Positions 10,813 through 22,273 of a DNA stretch of 64,000 bases are shown in pieces (within the stretch, counting starts at the first letter, position 1; each line of letters starts with the position of its first letter). The DNA comes from Ricordea florida (lineage: Eukaryota; Cnidaria; Anthozoa; Corallimorpharia; Ricordeidae), in assembly GCA_949710005.1 (NCBI GenBank), contig OX453277.1, positions 6,997,427 to 7,061,426 of the forward strand. Reading direction: 5' to 3'. Under the pieces are notes generated by a model. The model was not told the DNA's origin. It made no database searches and worked only from the letters and a program-made list of their open reading frames with translations. The translations under genes and the position numbers were made by a program.

Positions 10813-13170
10813 CCTGGCCATACCCTGAAACACAAGTCACAAAATCATAGGGGGTTTTTATATAGGTCGCTTTTTTTAGAGTCTGCTTTTGTGCCTATCA
10901 AATTTCTCCTTTCACAACCTAAGGCACGAGTGGTAAACAAGGCCTAGAGGGTAATCTCATATAGGGGTACATATCATTTCTTATGTGCCACGTTGTAGAG
11001 TGCGCTTTGTAGATGCAAGGGCCTTTTTTAAACAAAGTATGTAGTTTTATCTTTTTGATACCGTGTCCCCTGCAGAATTACTTAAATAGGATTCCCAAAT
11101 AGCTCAGATTAGAAGTCCCTTTATCTGCTTAGATGGGAGCTCATCACTAGGGTTCTTTGATGTTCTTGATCGAGCGTTTTGACAGATCTAGTTATTTTGA
11201 GAAACGTCTTTCAGTTTCGCTCGAAATGAAGTTGTTTTAGTCGAGGTTCGCACGTGTTGGCAAAAGCAATATAGCTGCCAAGTAAGCTGTGTGAAACAAA
11301 GAACTCTCCCGTATTCCTGTGCGAGGCGAAGTACTGAAGACAACGTGTTTCTAGAAATAACTAGGTCTGTCTAAACTCCCAATCCAAAAGATGATAGGGG
11401 AGAGGAACACTCCTAGTGATGGCTTCCTGCCTTAGTTCAGTTAAAGAACAAGTTGATTTCAGTCAGGGTCGACATTTTTGGGTATTTTACCCATATCTAA
11501 TGTTTGTATTTAAAGTAATATCTTCTATAGTTTCTTTTCTTTTTGGGTTATGGTTGTAGGGTCTTGGTGTTATACTACCAGCCAAAATAAACAAGAGAAA
11601 ACCTTATCCCCTCCCCCTGGCTGACGAGTGTTCTACAGTCGTTTATTCAGTCTATAACCGCATTAAATCAGGCAAAGTACCGGGCTGAGGGGGTTGGAGA
11701 GTGAGGGGCAATAGAAATATTGGTTGGGAAGTGGCAATGGGACCGTGGATACTATTATTGAGACACTGTACTCCCGTCATTATCCCCAAAGCGAGGGTAA
11801 AGAACTTCGAGAACTGTGGACGCTCGAAGGAGTGATTTATATTCCAGCGGCTGGGGGGTAGGGCTGGAAAATGTACCGCTGCGACCCTGGAACCTTAAGC
11901 CTATACGAGACCTAACTCACGTTCCCACCCTATACTAACAACGAGAAACAGGAACTGTAGCTAGTTTACCATTTACAAGGGAAAAACGGTCAGTTTACTG
12001 TTTCAGCAAATGGTAAACAAAATTTTCCATTTGGAAAGTTTATTAGGATTTGTCGTTTACTATTTGCAAACCCACCCCTGTTTGCAAGGAAAATCTAAAA
12101 CTGACATCAAAAGGTATTACAGATGACCGCAAAAGAATGGAACACGAAATTCCGTTTGAAACATTCCAATCGGAAAAACAGGACTACCTTTTCAGACGTT
12201 CCGTTGCTCCCGAAAACGTTCCACCGGAACGTCCAGGGAACTAGCATTACATTTTCATTTCAACCGGAATTTCAGGGGATTTTTTGTAAAGGGTAAAGCA
12301 TTGCCAACTCCAGTAGAATTAACTGAAGAAAAATGTTTACTTTCAGCGTACCATACAATGAGTGATGAAGACAAAATCGACCACCATAGCCATACGTCGT
12401 ACGTCACGCTTCTATTAATAACAAGAGATTATTATGTTCTCTTGTAGATAATCATTCAAGCCACGAATGGGGGTGAAGTTAGAAGTGTTTCAAAATGAAC
12501 AAAGATTACATTTTCTGCGTACTTATTTTCTTCTTGGATTGTGAAAGACTTGTGGCAGTAATTGAACAACCGCTTAAGCTGATGCATACCAAAAAAAATT
12601 ATTGGCTTCAAAAATATATTGTTATCTGGGGTCTATATAAATGGGTTATTGACTAAGCGCGAGGTCAATATGGCTGGATATTGGCCTTGTCCTCTTATAC
12701 GTATTTATGCGCCTCGACTGACTGCCTCTCGACCCACAATGCGCCAAAGCGAAAAAGTTTGATATCCTGCCATGTTGACGGAACAAGATTGATAAGTGAA
12801 AAATATATCATATGCCTATAAAGTAATCAAAACGTGTTCAGTTTTGTGCGAATTCCCGAGCGATCACGCAAAATTTCTATTTTATTAACACAGATAAAAC
12901 CAACAAATGTGTTTCACAGCACACAATTTTCTATTTTATTGACACACGGTGACGCCTAGCAGACACCCAACGCTAATGGTGGTAATGTAACAGTACGATA
13001 TAGATGACGACTAGTCAGTCGTAACCAAAATATATCTTGAACTCATCTTAAACTGAAATAACAATTCAGGTTTCTTAAACAACTCAAAGAAACGTTTTGC
13101 GGAAGTGTAATAGTACATTATAAATAAACAGTAGCTCCTGACAGTCGTGACTAAAACACACTCATCAAAC
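10811..13170. repeat. segmental duplication, copy B
   Basis: Paralogue of 2998-5801 in direct orientation. It starts at the edge of the TTAGGG tract and ends near CACTCATCAAACGATTGACC. It carries small indels and one deletion of roughly 270 bases that removes most of the membrane-protein last exon. Confidence 0.85.
12347..12447 (+). pseudogene. truncated copy of membrane-protein last exon
   Basis: The exon acceptor (TTTCAG) and the first 17 or so codons (YHTMSDEDKIDHHSHTS) match exon 3 of the gene at 2099-4933. The rest of the coding sequence is deleted, and the frame runs into former 3' UTR, stopping at 12445-12447. Exons 1 and 2 were not included in the duplication, so this is a non-functional exon relic. 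Confidence 0.85.
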
Positions 13171-13844
13171 GATTGACCAAGAGTGTCTTAAACTCAAATA
13201 ATATTTTCGATTTCATGAAAAACATTTGGTAGTGAGGTAATAATAACATTATAATAGTCAGCCTTAACTTAAACACACTCTTAAAACGATACCTCGAATG
13301 TCTCAAAATTTGACATAGCAAGTAGGGCAGAAATGTCTTTGTCTTCAAACTACAACGTGAATTTCGGCGCCCAAAATCGTTTCGAGTCTCTAGAAAAGCG
13401 TACCTTGTCAGGTCGAGTACGAGTGCACGCGCGTAAAACCAGCATTGTTTTGGCGGGAAAACACGTTTTGGTCACTATTCACCGGAAACAAATATCGGCC
13501 AAACTAAAAAACAACCCGTCTTAGGGCTTTTTCAATCAACTTAAGACAATGGCTATTTCACGAGTACTAATCTATCTTAATCTAACAAGCAGCAATAATT
13601 AGCAACTATTAACGTTAGCGATTTTAGGAAAATTTAGCCGCGTTTTAAGACCTGATTTCCTGGGAAGGACTGATAAAGTGAGAGAAAAGGCCTGTAAGCA
13701 ACCTCCGTCAATTTTTCTACTGAGAATATTTCTGGATTTACTGCGAGTCGGCTCACAAAGGTCTAACTATGTAGAAAATAAATTCGACCTTGACACTATG
13801 AACTGGATGGTTCCCGACGCCAGCGAGCAAGATAAGGTGGATAC
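13171..13844. other. no gene recognised
   Basis: AT-rich unique-looking sequence. Short open frames on both strands (for example 13333-13524) show no recognisable domain or splice structure. Short repeats of AAACACACTC occur near 13150-13290. Confidence 0.4.
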
Positions 13845-14110
13845 TGAGTTCTGATTGGCTACCCGAGCGGGTAAGACGGGCCTATCCTGTCGGCTCGCGG
13901 GATTTCACGCGTTGGCCCGCGAAACAAAATAAAACAAAATGGCCGTATCATGCATTGTTTTTCGACCAAGTTTGTTCTGGCAAGATGGCTGAATATTGGC
14001 CAAACAATCTTAGTTAATAACACATATAGTGTTGTACTTAAAAAACAGAAGGTCTGAATGTTTTTACCTGAACCGATCCATAACCAAAAGAATCCATCCA
14101 ATCAAATTGA
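13845..14110. mobile_element. dispersed repeat family X, copy 1
   Basis: Begins TGAGTTCTGATTGGCTACC, contains a small hairpin (GGGTAAGACGGGCCTATCCTG), then AACAAAATAAAACAAAATGG, and ends with AAGATGGCTGAATATTGGCC. The same string of motifs occurs at 29449-29760 and 53385-53940, so it is an interspersed non-coding element. Confidence 0.6.
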
Positions 14111-14189
14111 TTAGTTTCGTTTGGAAGAAGGAGCTATACTTAGACGCAGCGAGTGGTTAACTTTCCCGAGACGGCAAATTTTAGGACCA

Positions 14190-14270
14190 TGCATCGGTAC
14201 CATTTAAGTCACTCCAGTTCAAGGCAGTGAGCAGCCATTCTGTTTTCATGCCGACATGACAGCTGTGTTT
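14190..14270 (-). pseudogene. exon fragment of the 17-20 kb membrane gene
   Basis: About 75 bases match 17964-18050 of the neighbouring gene in the same orientation, for example CATCGGTACCATT, AAGTCACTC and GGCCATTCTGTTTCCATGCC-like stretches. An internal deletion of about 13 bases breaks the frame. It is a relic of a second copy of the gene's third exon. Confidence 0.65.
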
Positions 14271-14506
14271 GACAAATTTTAGGAAATACTAAAGGTTTTT
14301 TTTTCCCTGCTTGCTAAAATCGCTTCAATCAACATTCGCTAGCATTACTTATCATGAGGTAAATTCACGTATGAGCGCCTTAAGCCTGCTTCCGGTAACT
14401 TCAACGTACCGACTTAAAAAAAATGAAAGCTAAACATCTGCCTGATCCGCGGCAGTTTAACCTCTGTTGTGAAAAGCTGTGCGCATACATTCAAAGGCAT
14501 CCCGAA

Positions 14507-14916
14507 TTAGTAGCATTTGTCAAAAACTTCCCAACTCTTTTCAATAGCGGCCCAGTTACCAAACTTCTTATATGTTTGCCAGGGAGTAAAGTAGCATTCC
14601 CAGAACAGCCAAAACCGACGAGGACAACGCCAGCGTTTATATACAAGTTCCGCCGACAGTTCCAGAGCGGTCAGGTCAGCGGATAACGACAAACACCAAC
14701 TCGTTTGAGGATTTGGTGGAAGAGCTACAAGCGCAGACCCTCGAAGGTAAGGAATGAGGCGACGAGGATTGGCATGAGTTATCTGAAACAGTGAATCAGG
14801 AACCTCACGCTGCGACAGCTTTAAGGGAAGACTGGCTTTCATCAAAGTTCCTTTTCCCGATACACCTAACATGAAAAATTGAGCGGATCCATAACCTGTG
14901 ATCTCGGTGAAAACTT
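14507..14916 (-). CDS. possible distal exon of the membrane gene at 17-20 kb
   Basis: The minus strand has an open stretch with a plausible acceptor (CATTCGCAG, before 14916) and a stop at 14507-14509. The reading VFTEITGYGSAQFFMLGVSG, then GTLMKASLPLKL, resembles beta-strand-rich secreted protein. A Trp/Cys-rich tail follows (KRWRCPRRFWLFWECYF). It lies on the same strand as, and downstream of, the exons at 17239-20347, but the acceptor phase (needs one base) does not match the phase-0 end of the exon at 17239, so an exon would be missing. It could equally be part of the pseudogene copy that left the fragment at 14190. Low confidence. Confidence 0.33.
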
Positions 14917-15088
14917 CTGCGAATGGCTCAATATAATGGAACAAAGAGCAAACCAAACGTTTTTCATTAATTCAATGGTTTATTCTTAAGTGTTACAGTA
15001 CATAAAGTCCTAGAAGTTAGATTGTACACTCGATCACAGAAATAATTATTTATTACTACTTGAAAGTCACAACGTTTTTATCATATTT

Positions 15089-15193
15089 AACAATTATTCG
15101 CCGAAGGCGAAGTGATTCGCGGTGAATATTCACCGAGACGAAGTCGAGGTGAATATTCACCGGGAATCACTGAGTCTGAGGCGAATAATTGTT
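15089..15193. mobile_element. nested palindrome with GGTGAATATTCACC core
   Basis: Outer arms AACAATTATTCGCC and GGCGAATAATTGTT enclose inner arms GTGATTCGCGGTGAATATTC and its near-complement. It is a foldback element with no coding potential. It directly abuts the next TIR element. Confidence 0.65.
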
Positions 15194-15391
15194 TTAGTAT
15201 AAATACATAGGTGATTATTTCAAAAAAGAAAAGAAAAGCATTTTACAACACGAAAAAGTTTTATTTCATCAAAAGCGCGCGAACGACTGGCAGCCATTTT
15301 GTTCGTCGAGGTGATTATAGCCTGATAATCCGAGATAGCGAACCAATCAGAGCGCGCGATTTTGTATAATCACCTGAGTATTTATACTAAA
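15193..15391. mobile_element. MITE with 26-bp terminal inverted repeats
   Basis: The left end TTTAGTATAAATACATAGGT and the right end, complement TTTAGTATAAATACTCAGGT, match at about 24 of 26 positions. The total length is 199 bp. The interior holds CCAATCAGAGCGCGCG and GCCATTTTGT. Superfamily not assigned. Confidence 0.7.
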
Positions 15392-15619
15392 TAAAGTTAA
15401 GCCTTTTACGCTGAGAAGTTTCGTATCTGAACATATGTTAAAATGTGATAAGTTTACGAGCATCGGTACAATAGTTTTACTCAGTTTTGCAGGCTTCACG
15501 TTTTTGACAGTGTAAGTAGTCTGAGCGGTAACAGCTAGCAGAAGAACTATGACGATGACGATAATAGTAATAATCTTCCACAGTGTCCGTGCATTCATTA
15601 GAGAATACTACGTGGGCGC

Positions 15620-15722
15620 GCAAATATAAAATTTCTCTTTGAGTGTTGAAATCGATATCCAATGAGTGAGCCCAGCGAACGAGTGAGATATCGATTTGAA
15701 CACGAGAAGTGAAATTCCATAT
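15620..15722. repeat. palindromic repeat around ATCGATATC
   Basis: The arms AAATTTCTCTTTGAGTGTTG and AACACGAGAAGTGAAATT flank AAATCGATATC and GATATCGATTT. A similar but diverged palindrome lies at 29182-29242. Open frames on the minus strand here are translations of the repeat. Confidence 0.5.
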
Positions 15723-15849
15723 CTCCAAGCGTTCGTGAATTATTCCACCAGGTATTTACATGAAAGATAAAAAAGAGCTAGCGAACTCAGTCACAACTCT
15801 GATCAATCAAATACAGTTAAAAAAACTACAAAAAAGCCAATAACACTAA

Positions 15850-16849
15850 TTAAGGGGGCATTACGGTTGGTTTTGAGTAAAATTTTGACAGCTTATTCAA
15901 AAAGGCATATGTCACCAAGGATTCATTCAATTACACTCAAACTTAGCAGAATTAAGGGCAAGGCCATTGCTAACCACATAACACAGTCTACGTCTGTCAG
16001 TTATTAACTCTTTGTTAATTATTAACCATTTGTTAAAGACTACCGATTTTCGAGCTATATTCCTGCCCCTCAATTTGAGAACTGTCTTTTAACAAAAAAC
16101 ACATGATATTTGCTAGAGTAAATCCTTGCTCGGTGAAGTGCAACCTAATTGAGAATTATCGACTTTTGATTATTTTCGTTACTTTGGCAACCATTTACAT
16201 TTCAATTTAACTAAAAAACTCATAAAACCAGTGTTTTTTGAGCAAATAAAAAATTGCTCAATTAGGTTGTAGGTGACTACAAGGACAGTGTTTGTGCCAA
16301 ATTTGGTGGCAATTGCTTAAATACTCTACAAGAAATTTAAGGGGGCGCCAAAATTACTACGAAAAACATGGTTTTTGGGAAAACTCAAGTAAAACTTTAC
16401 TTCTGTCTAAAACAACAAAGAAAAGGTACTTAACTCATTGAAATGGCCTGCCACTTGAGGGAATTCTTAGATTTTCCTATGCTTTATGTCGACCATTGAC
16501 GCTCAAAACAAAGTGTACGGTTGCCTGCTTTGTATCCTGGCTTTTATCTAAAGTTTGGACGTTGGAATGGACTACAGAGGCTTAGGCAATTAAGAAACGT
16601 CAATTCAAACAATTTTAAGAAAATTAAACGGCTTTTGGAGATTGATTTGTATGTCGTTGCCATGGCAACCGAAAAACAAACAAATCCTACCTTTCGGAAG
16701 CTTCGTTTTTTTAGGCCGAGCAAAAATAATTTTCAATTAAATGCATATCTCTTCTAAAAGTAGATAGTTTCAAGAACTGTTAGAGCCAAAGAAAAAAAAA
16801 TGACAAATTTTCCATTTTTCGCCAAAATCCAACCGTAATGCTCCCTTAA
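15850..16849. mobile_element. piggyBac-like non-autonomous element, TTAA duplication
   Basis: The tetranucleotide TTAA flanks both ends (15850-15853 and 16846-16849). The element between (992 bp) has inverted ends GGGGGCATTACGGTTGG and CCAACCGTAATGCTCCC. TTAA target duplication and G/C-triplet ends are diagnostic of piggyBac. The interior contains a sub-terminal inverted pair (GCAACCTAATTGAG and CTCAATTAGGTTG) but no transposase frame. Assignment rests on the target site and termini only. Confidence 0.75.
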
Positions 16850-16904
16850 GACTGACGGTGAAAAGTTAGCATAAAAATTGCTGAAAGAAAAATGAAGCTA
16901 TCGT

Positions 16905-17115
16905 TACAGTTATTGTTTTCGTTATGGTTATCGTACCCGTTACAATTGTCGTTATCATTATCATTACAGTTATTGTTATTGTTATCTTTATGGTTATCGT
17001 ACCCGTTACAATTGTCGTTATCGTTATCGGCATCTTCTTCGTTAACGTGATCATAATTGTTTTGGTAACCGTTATCGTCACTGTTGTCGTTTCCCTTATC
17101 GTTATCGTACTGTTC
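16905..17115. repeat. GTTATC/GTTACC minisatellite
   Basis: An imperfect hexamer array of GTTATC, GTTACC and GTTATT. Long frames across it give only I/V/T-rich low-complexity peptides and are not genes. Confidence 0.85.
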
Positions 17116-17238
17116 TTATTATTTCATGTTGTTTTTGTTATACATGTTATCAATATTATCATAATAAAAATGCTAACACATATTTTATACACGAGCGTAA
17201 TTTCATTTCTTTTCAGGGGTAAATTATTCTTGTTTTAC

Positions 17239-20200
17239 CTTCAATGATGGAAGGTCAAATGCGATTGTAACTCTGAACGTCATTGAGAATTCTAAGCCAA
17301 CTGTTAATGGACCAATCACGGGAACCTCTTTAATAGGCTGCAACAAAACAAGAGCACAGAAAGTAAATAACTTATCATAATTTAAATACGGTATAGATGA
17401 ATTTACATCCATTTAAGCCTGTTCCTCCTTTCAGGCTTAATATGATTTTCTAAGTTACATGAATGTTGCAAAGCTCAAATCTCCAACTTAGGTCCTTCCC
17501 GAAATCCGAAATGAAAGTACATCATTTCTTAAGGATTTGGGATTTTTTTTCTAAAAAATTTAAAATTTTAAATAGATAAATAAAGAGGCAAGATAACAAG
17601 TTAAATGAGGCACATAAATGCTTTTTGCGAATTTGTAATTCTCACCACTTTTTTGCTGAATACTATTTCCGACGGTTTGTTGGTCGCGTCCGCCGGGTAC
17701 TTGTAATGGAACACAGGAACATCAATGATACCCAGTTTTAAGGTTACGTTCACACCAAAGTCTGGTTTGGTGAGGCGACGGTCAGGCCTGAACTCCATCC
17801 AAGCAGTTTACCTTCTGCCGCTATTGTTATACCCAGTACTTCCTTTTCAAACAGCGTGAACGAAGTCACCATCGGGATTGGCCAAAGAATGTGTCGCTTT
17901 TTTCGCCCCAGGCTCTTCCGTAACCGCGCATGATCAGGGAGGGTCGAATTTCGCTTTCCATCGGTACCATTGAAGTCACTCGTTCTTGTGCCATTCGACT
18001 TGAGAGCAGTGGGCGGCCATTCTGTTTCCATGCCGACATCGACTGTGCTTGAACTGCTGGCTACAGTAAGTTTTCGAAACAAGCGAAGTTCGACGCTTTC
18101 AAGTTCCTTGTATGACAGGTAGTCAGAGCTGGGAACAAATTTCACGCGACTAGAGAAAACAATGTTCACTTCCTTTAGCTCAGAGCCGCTTTTTGAACGT
18201 ACCCCTCCCCCCCCAAAGTTCAAATGTTCAGACACATAGTCGAAACTCTCCGATACCGTGCCGGTACTTTTGTTGACTGATGCACTCCCAACATAACTAA
18301 CATCCATGTGAATTTCTGATTTTTTTCTGGGTAATGTCAGCGCCAGTAAAATGATTCTTGATAAAGAGTGTGTTCTTGTCTAAAGTGTTAGCGCTTCTGT
18401 GCATTTTAACGGCACCTGGTAGCAAAGGAGAGCGTTCCGGTATTGGTTCCTTTTTATCTCCGTCTACATCTTCGTAAAGATCTCGTGTTAATGCCGGAAG
18501 AAGCTGCTGTAGAACACCTTTCACGTAGTGTACAAGTTTTCCATCCGTATTTTGGCTTCCATAAAGTTCAATTGACTCATCAGTTTTATTAAGTGAACTT
18601 GATCTGCAAAGGAAAAAAAACCGATGAAGTCATGGATGTCATAATTGTTGTTCACAAAATGTCACTAATACACCAGCATGCCTGCCAATTCTCAGCCATT
18701 GTGCGCGAGTCTCACGCCTGCAGTAAAGACGTACATCGATCTCACGCATCCAGGACAACTTCTCACAGCTGACACACCGATCCAGACGAATTGCTTTCAG
18801 TTAACACATTTCAAAATCACAAAAATCCACTTCAGAATATCCCAAAAAAGTGCTTGATGTTGACTTTGTATTCAAACTGTTTCACAGCACACTATTGTGT
18901 TCAAAAACCATTGGAAAAGCCTAGCTAAATTTTAAGGTTGTCGGAAGAACATGGTAACCTATCGGGTCCAGAAAGTTTTTTTTGATCAGTGTTTTAATTT
19001 CTCTTGTTTTGTTGGTATCCATGCTTAAGCGATGCAGTTAAAAGTTAACTTGCACTATGGAGGCATTAAAACGATCTAAAGTGATTGTTATTCAATTGAA
19101 TACATGAGTTTCAAACGACTTTATCACTAAACAGCTTTAGTCTGAAAAATGAACAATGTTTTACATGAGAGCTAAACATTGTCTGGCCGTTAACACTGTA
19201 ATAATCAATTAAAATAACAGGAGTTACAACATATATACCTTGAACTTGCGCAAAGCTTTACCAGAAAATATCTCTCCATCGAGGAATCCAGGATTTTCGT
19301 ATTCTCATCTCCCTTGTCGACCTTAATGAGGATTTTCATGAAGAACCAATAATCGTCTGAAGTCTTGTTAAGAACACGAAGCTTCACCACTGAGCCAATT
19401 GTACCTGCAATTGGAGATAAAATGGAGCGTCATGCATCAGGCCCGGCCAGGGGTTGTATTATCTGGAGCCCTTTACATTCAGGTATATGGCATTTTCTGT
19501 CGCAATTCGCGTATAAAGTGTCTTGTTTTTCCTGGATTAAGTAAAGTTAAGTTAAGTACTCAGTATATAGACATGAATAAAATGTATATTTCATTTTAGG
19601 TATTTCGTATCATACGTTTTACAATTTTGAGGTATATTGGTGTCGCATGGGGAAAAAACGGATATATTGGTACGGTTACTCAGTTTAGTTTTTGTTCTTC
19701 TTGGCTATAACTAACGGTGTTTTATATGGAATCAAACTTAAAAAAAAATAGATTTTGGCAGTATCAATCTTGGCTTAACATTCTTGCAGCGAAGGAAATA
19801 TATGCCTTGTTTCCCTAAAATGATTATATGATTTATTATGATCATGAGTTTATCATGTTCAACCTGCTTTGTGACGCCAAAAAGAATAGTCGTTTCGTTT
19901 ATGAGCTCAATTTCTATGTAAGATTCATTTAACTGATCAAGTTGTTCCTACAGTCGACCAAGAGATCTGACTAAATTTTCAGTGGATTAGTAAATGTTCG
20001 AGGGATTCATGTTTATCCAACTTCACTGAGAGGAAAAATACTGCACTTTATGAAAAAGAGCATAACTAATCACCGTTTCTGTCATCTTCGCCTTGAATTG
20101 CCAATGTTTGATCGACCTGGTAGGTCATGGTGTCACCCTCTTCCAAATTGACTTCTACCAACCGAGCTGGTGGCTTCTTTTTGAGGAAGAAAGCAAGGGC

Positions 20201-20347
20201 CCCTGTTGCGGCCGCTGCCAACAGACCCACAACCAAAACAGCAATGGCAATTTTAATCCTGCGCTTGGAGCCTCGATTCTTTTCAGGATGTGTGTCCTTA
20301 ATACCACTAAAGTCTACTTTCGGATCAGCTTCGTTTTCTGTCGCCAT
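17239..20347 (-). CDS. type II membrane protein with large glycosylated ectodomain, frame disrupted
   Basis: Exons in transcript order are 20074-20347, 19239-19404, 17646-18603 and 17239-17337; all junctions are in phase. Residues 1-30 are charged and cytoplasmic. About residues 31-55 form one membrane helix (IKIAIAVLVVGLLAAAATGA onward). The ectodomain has many NxS/T sites and a furin-type RKKR (17894-17905). Segments such as GDTMTYQVDQTL and YVKGVLQQLLPALT faintly recall the N-terminal lipid-binding region of large lipid transfer proteins; that link is inference. Exon 3 needs two frame changes: a 7-T run at 18320-18326 has one base too many, and one base is missing near 17788-17800. Because they cancel, the exon stays phase-correct. 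This may be assembly error or early decay. The 3' end is unresolved. Confidence 0.6.
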
Positions 20348-20385
20348 CTTGAAGTTTAAGAATCAGATGTGAACACGCCTTCAGC

Positions 20386-22096
20386 TTAAAGGTATTGAGG
20401 TTTCTTTACCTCAGAAACTATAACCTGAAATGCGAAGATTCAGAGCAGGGCTCCAAATTATATACACACCCAGATTATGGGTCACAGTCAATTACTCCCT
20501 GACCAAGATCATTGCACCTCTTACCAAAACACTGCCTACTTGTCAATAATCTACTATTTCCGTTCTTGGGTTCCGCGTATTTCACTACATTTGAAGTGTT
20601 TTTTTCCGGAGACATTTCCATTCCCGCTTTTTAACAAAACCGCAAAAATATCCTACCGTATGGTGCAATAAATTGCCGTATCAATCATTCTATGAATAAA
20701 GATAGCTACCATTGCTCTCAAAGATCTCAACGCACTTAGCGTATTTTCATATCGAAATAAAGAAGTTGAATTGTCTTTATCGACGGTGCAAAATGTCACA
20801 TAAAATTTGCTCAGGCCCCGAGGCAAGGTAACCTTTTCCTCCTCGCTACATCCCTTCCCTCCTCCCCCACCCCACCCCTCGCATATCTCTAAATGACTTT
20901 ACATTTCTTGGCTACTAGTTTCAAGCCCTTTTCCTACCTCGGTCTAATTTGTCTAGATGAACTAGCACCACACCTTGCGTATTTGGACATTTGTTTGTTT
21001 TTTAGCTCCTGAATAGAACATGACAAAAAGAAAAGTCAATTTAGATAGATGGTGGTTTGTGTTGAGGGTCGTGTGGTTCTCAACTCTTAACAGGATGCTA
21101 TAAGATTGTAAAGCCAAACGAACGAAATTCCAATCATTGAAAATGTACGGAAAAATCCGGTAAGGAAGGTTCACTGTAAGGTTAGAGAAGACCAGATTTA
21201 TTACGTGTATTGTTACTCACAAAATAACTAGCTAGCTTGCTCGCAGTTGTCTAAGCTCAAAGAACTCTGATGTCACAACAGCAACTAGTGGTCGAATAAT
21301 TTGGGCATCAAGGTGACCAATACTTCTTTTCAGGGCCAGTGGTAATTCAGATCAATTCAAGTCACTCCCCGAGACTGACCAAAGTTGATAGAGATTTTCG
21401 ATCACAAACCGTTCAAGCTGTTTTAGGTTAAAAAACGTGCACAAGTGCATACTACTCAGTACACGCAGTCATTTTCTGCATGGCTACTTATTAACGTTTG
21501 TTTTGTTTAACCATCAAACGATCCGCTTACTTTAACTATTATAACTTGTTTATCACTTAACTCAATTAACTCTGACGTCACAACAGCAACCAGTGGCTCA
21601 ATAATTTGCATACAGTATTTGATTATTTCATTTCCAGACCTGCGTGATCTCTATGGGAGGACGCACTGATTCAGAAATCTTATATTGGATAGTTTCCAAT
21701 GATCCTTTTTTGAACTATTGATGTAAGGACATTTTTATTTATTTATTTTTATATTTAAACCGCGTAACATACATATTATTAGTTTAACGGATGTTAATTC
21801 AGATATTGACCTTACTCTGTATCCATTGCTGTGAGGTGTTTCCAAGCAAACAGTCATCAAAGATTCGTTGTTTAACCCTGGATCTATTTATGTATTATAT
21901 TTCCGGAGCTATAAACTGCAAGTTCCCTCTCTCAGTTCAGGCTGCAGCCACGGATCAGCGTTTCGACTTCCTCTGCGAGGAAACCGTGTAGTTGAAAGCG
22001 GAAAGGATACTTCTTCTACCAACCTGCTTCATTTCTGCTTTCTTGGCAAATAACATGAAACGAATGACTACAATAGCTGGAAAGAACTGTAGGTAA
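20386..22096. repeat. tandem duplication of upstream DNA, copy 1
   Basis: Starts about 40 bases upstream of the start codon of the minus-strand membrane gene at TTAAAGGTATTGAGG, and matches 22274-24236 almost base for base over its first 1.2 kb. It therefore probably contains the promoter and any 5' UTR exon of that gene. Frames inside show no recognisable protein. Confidence 0.85.
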
Positions 22097-22273
22097 AAAT
22101 ATTAACATTTTTTCTTTGCTCTCTGGACTGAAGCTCTACAGAACTCTTGATACATTGGAGTCTTTAACATTAACAACGTATTTTTTTTCAAAAAGTATTA
22201 ATTTATATTTTCAATTATGACTTATGTCAATCAATACTCAAAAAAATATAAATCTCTACCGTCCTTTCCTAAG

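Noticed and set aside
10523..10850. Long Pro/Asn/Thr-rich and Leu/Gly-rich frames
   Set aside because: They are translations of a degenerate TTAGGG tract.
14423..14686. 87-codon plus-strand frame
   Set aside because: It overlaps a longer minus-strand frame with a better acceptor and on the same strand as the nearby gene. No domain was recognised; not decisive.
15477..15728. 83-codon minus-strand frame beginning MEIWNFTSRV
   Set aside because: It overlaps the ATCGATATC palindrome and has no splice or domain support. Likely a repeat translation.
16866..17247. Hydrophobic I/V-rich frames on both strands
   Set aside because: They are translations of a GTTATC/GTTACC minisatellite.
18315..18330. 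Programmed frameshift at the A-run (minus strand)
   Set aside because: A slippery A run would favour a -1 shift, but the open downstream frame needs +1, and a second opposite shift is needed later. Indels explain it better.
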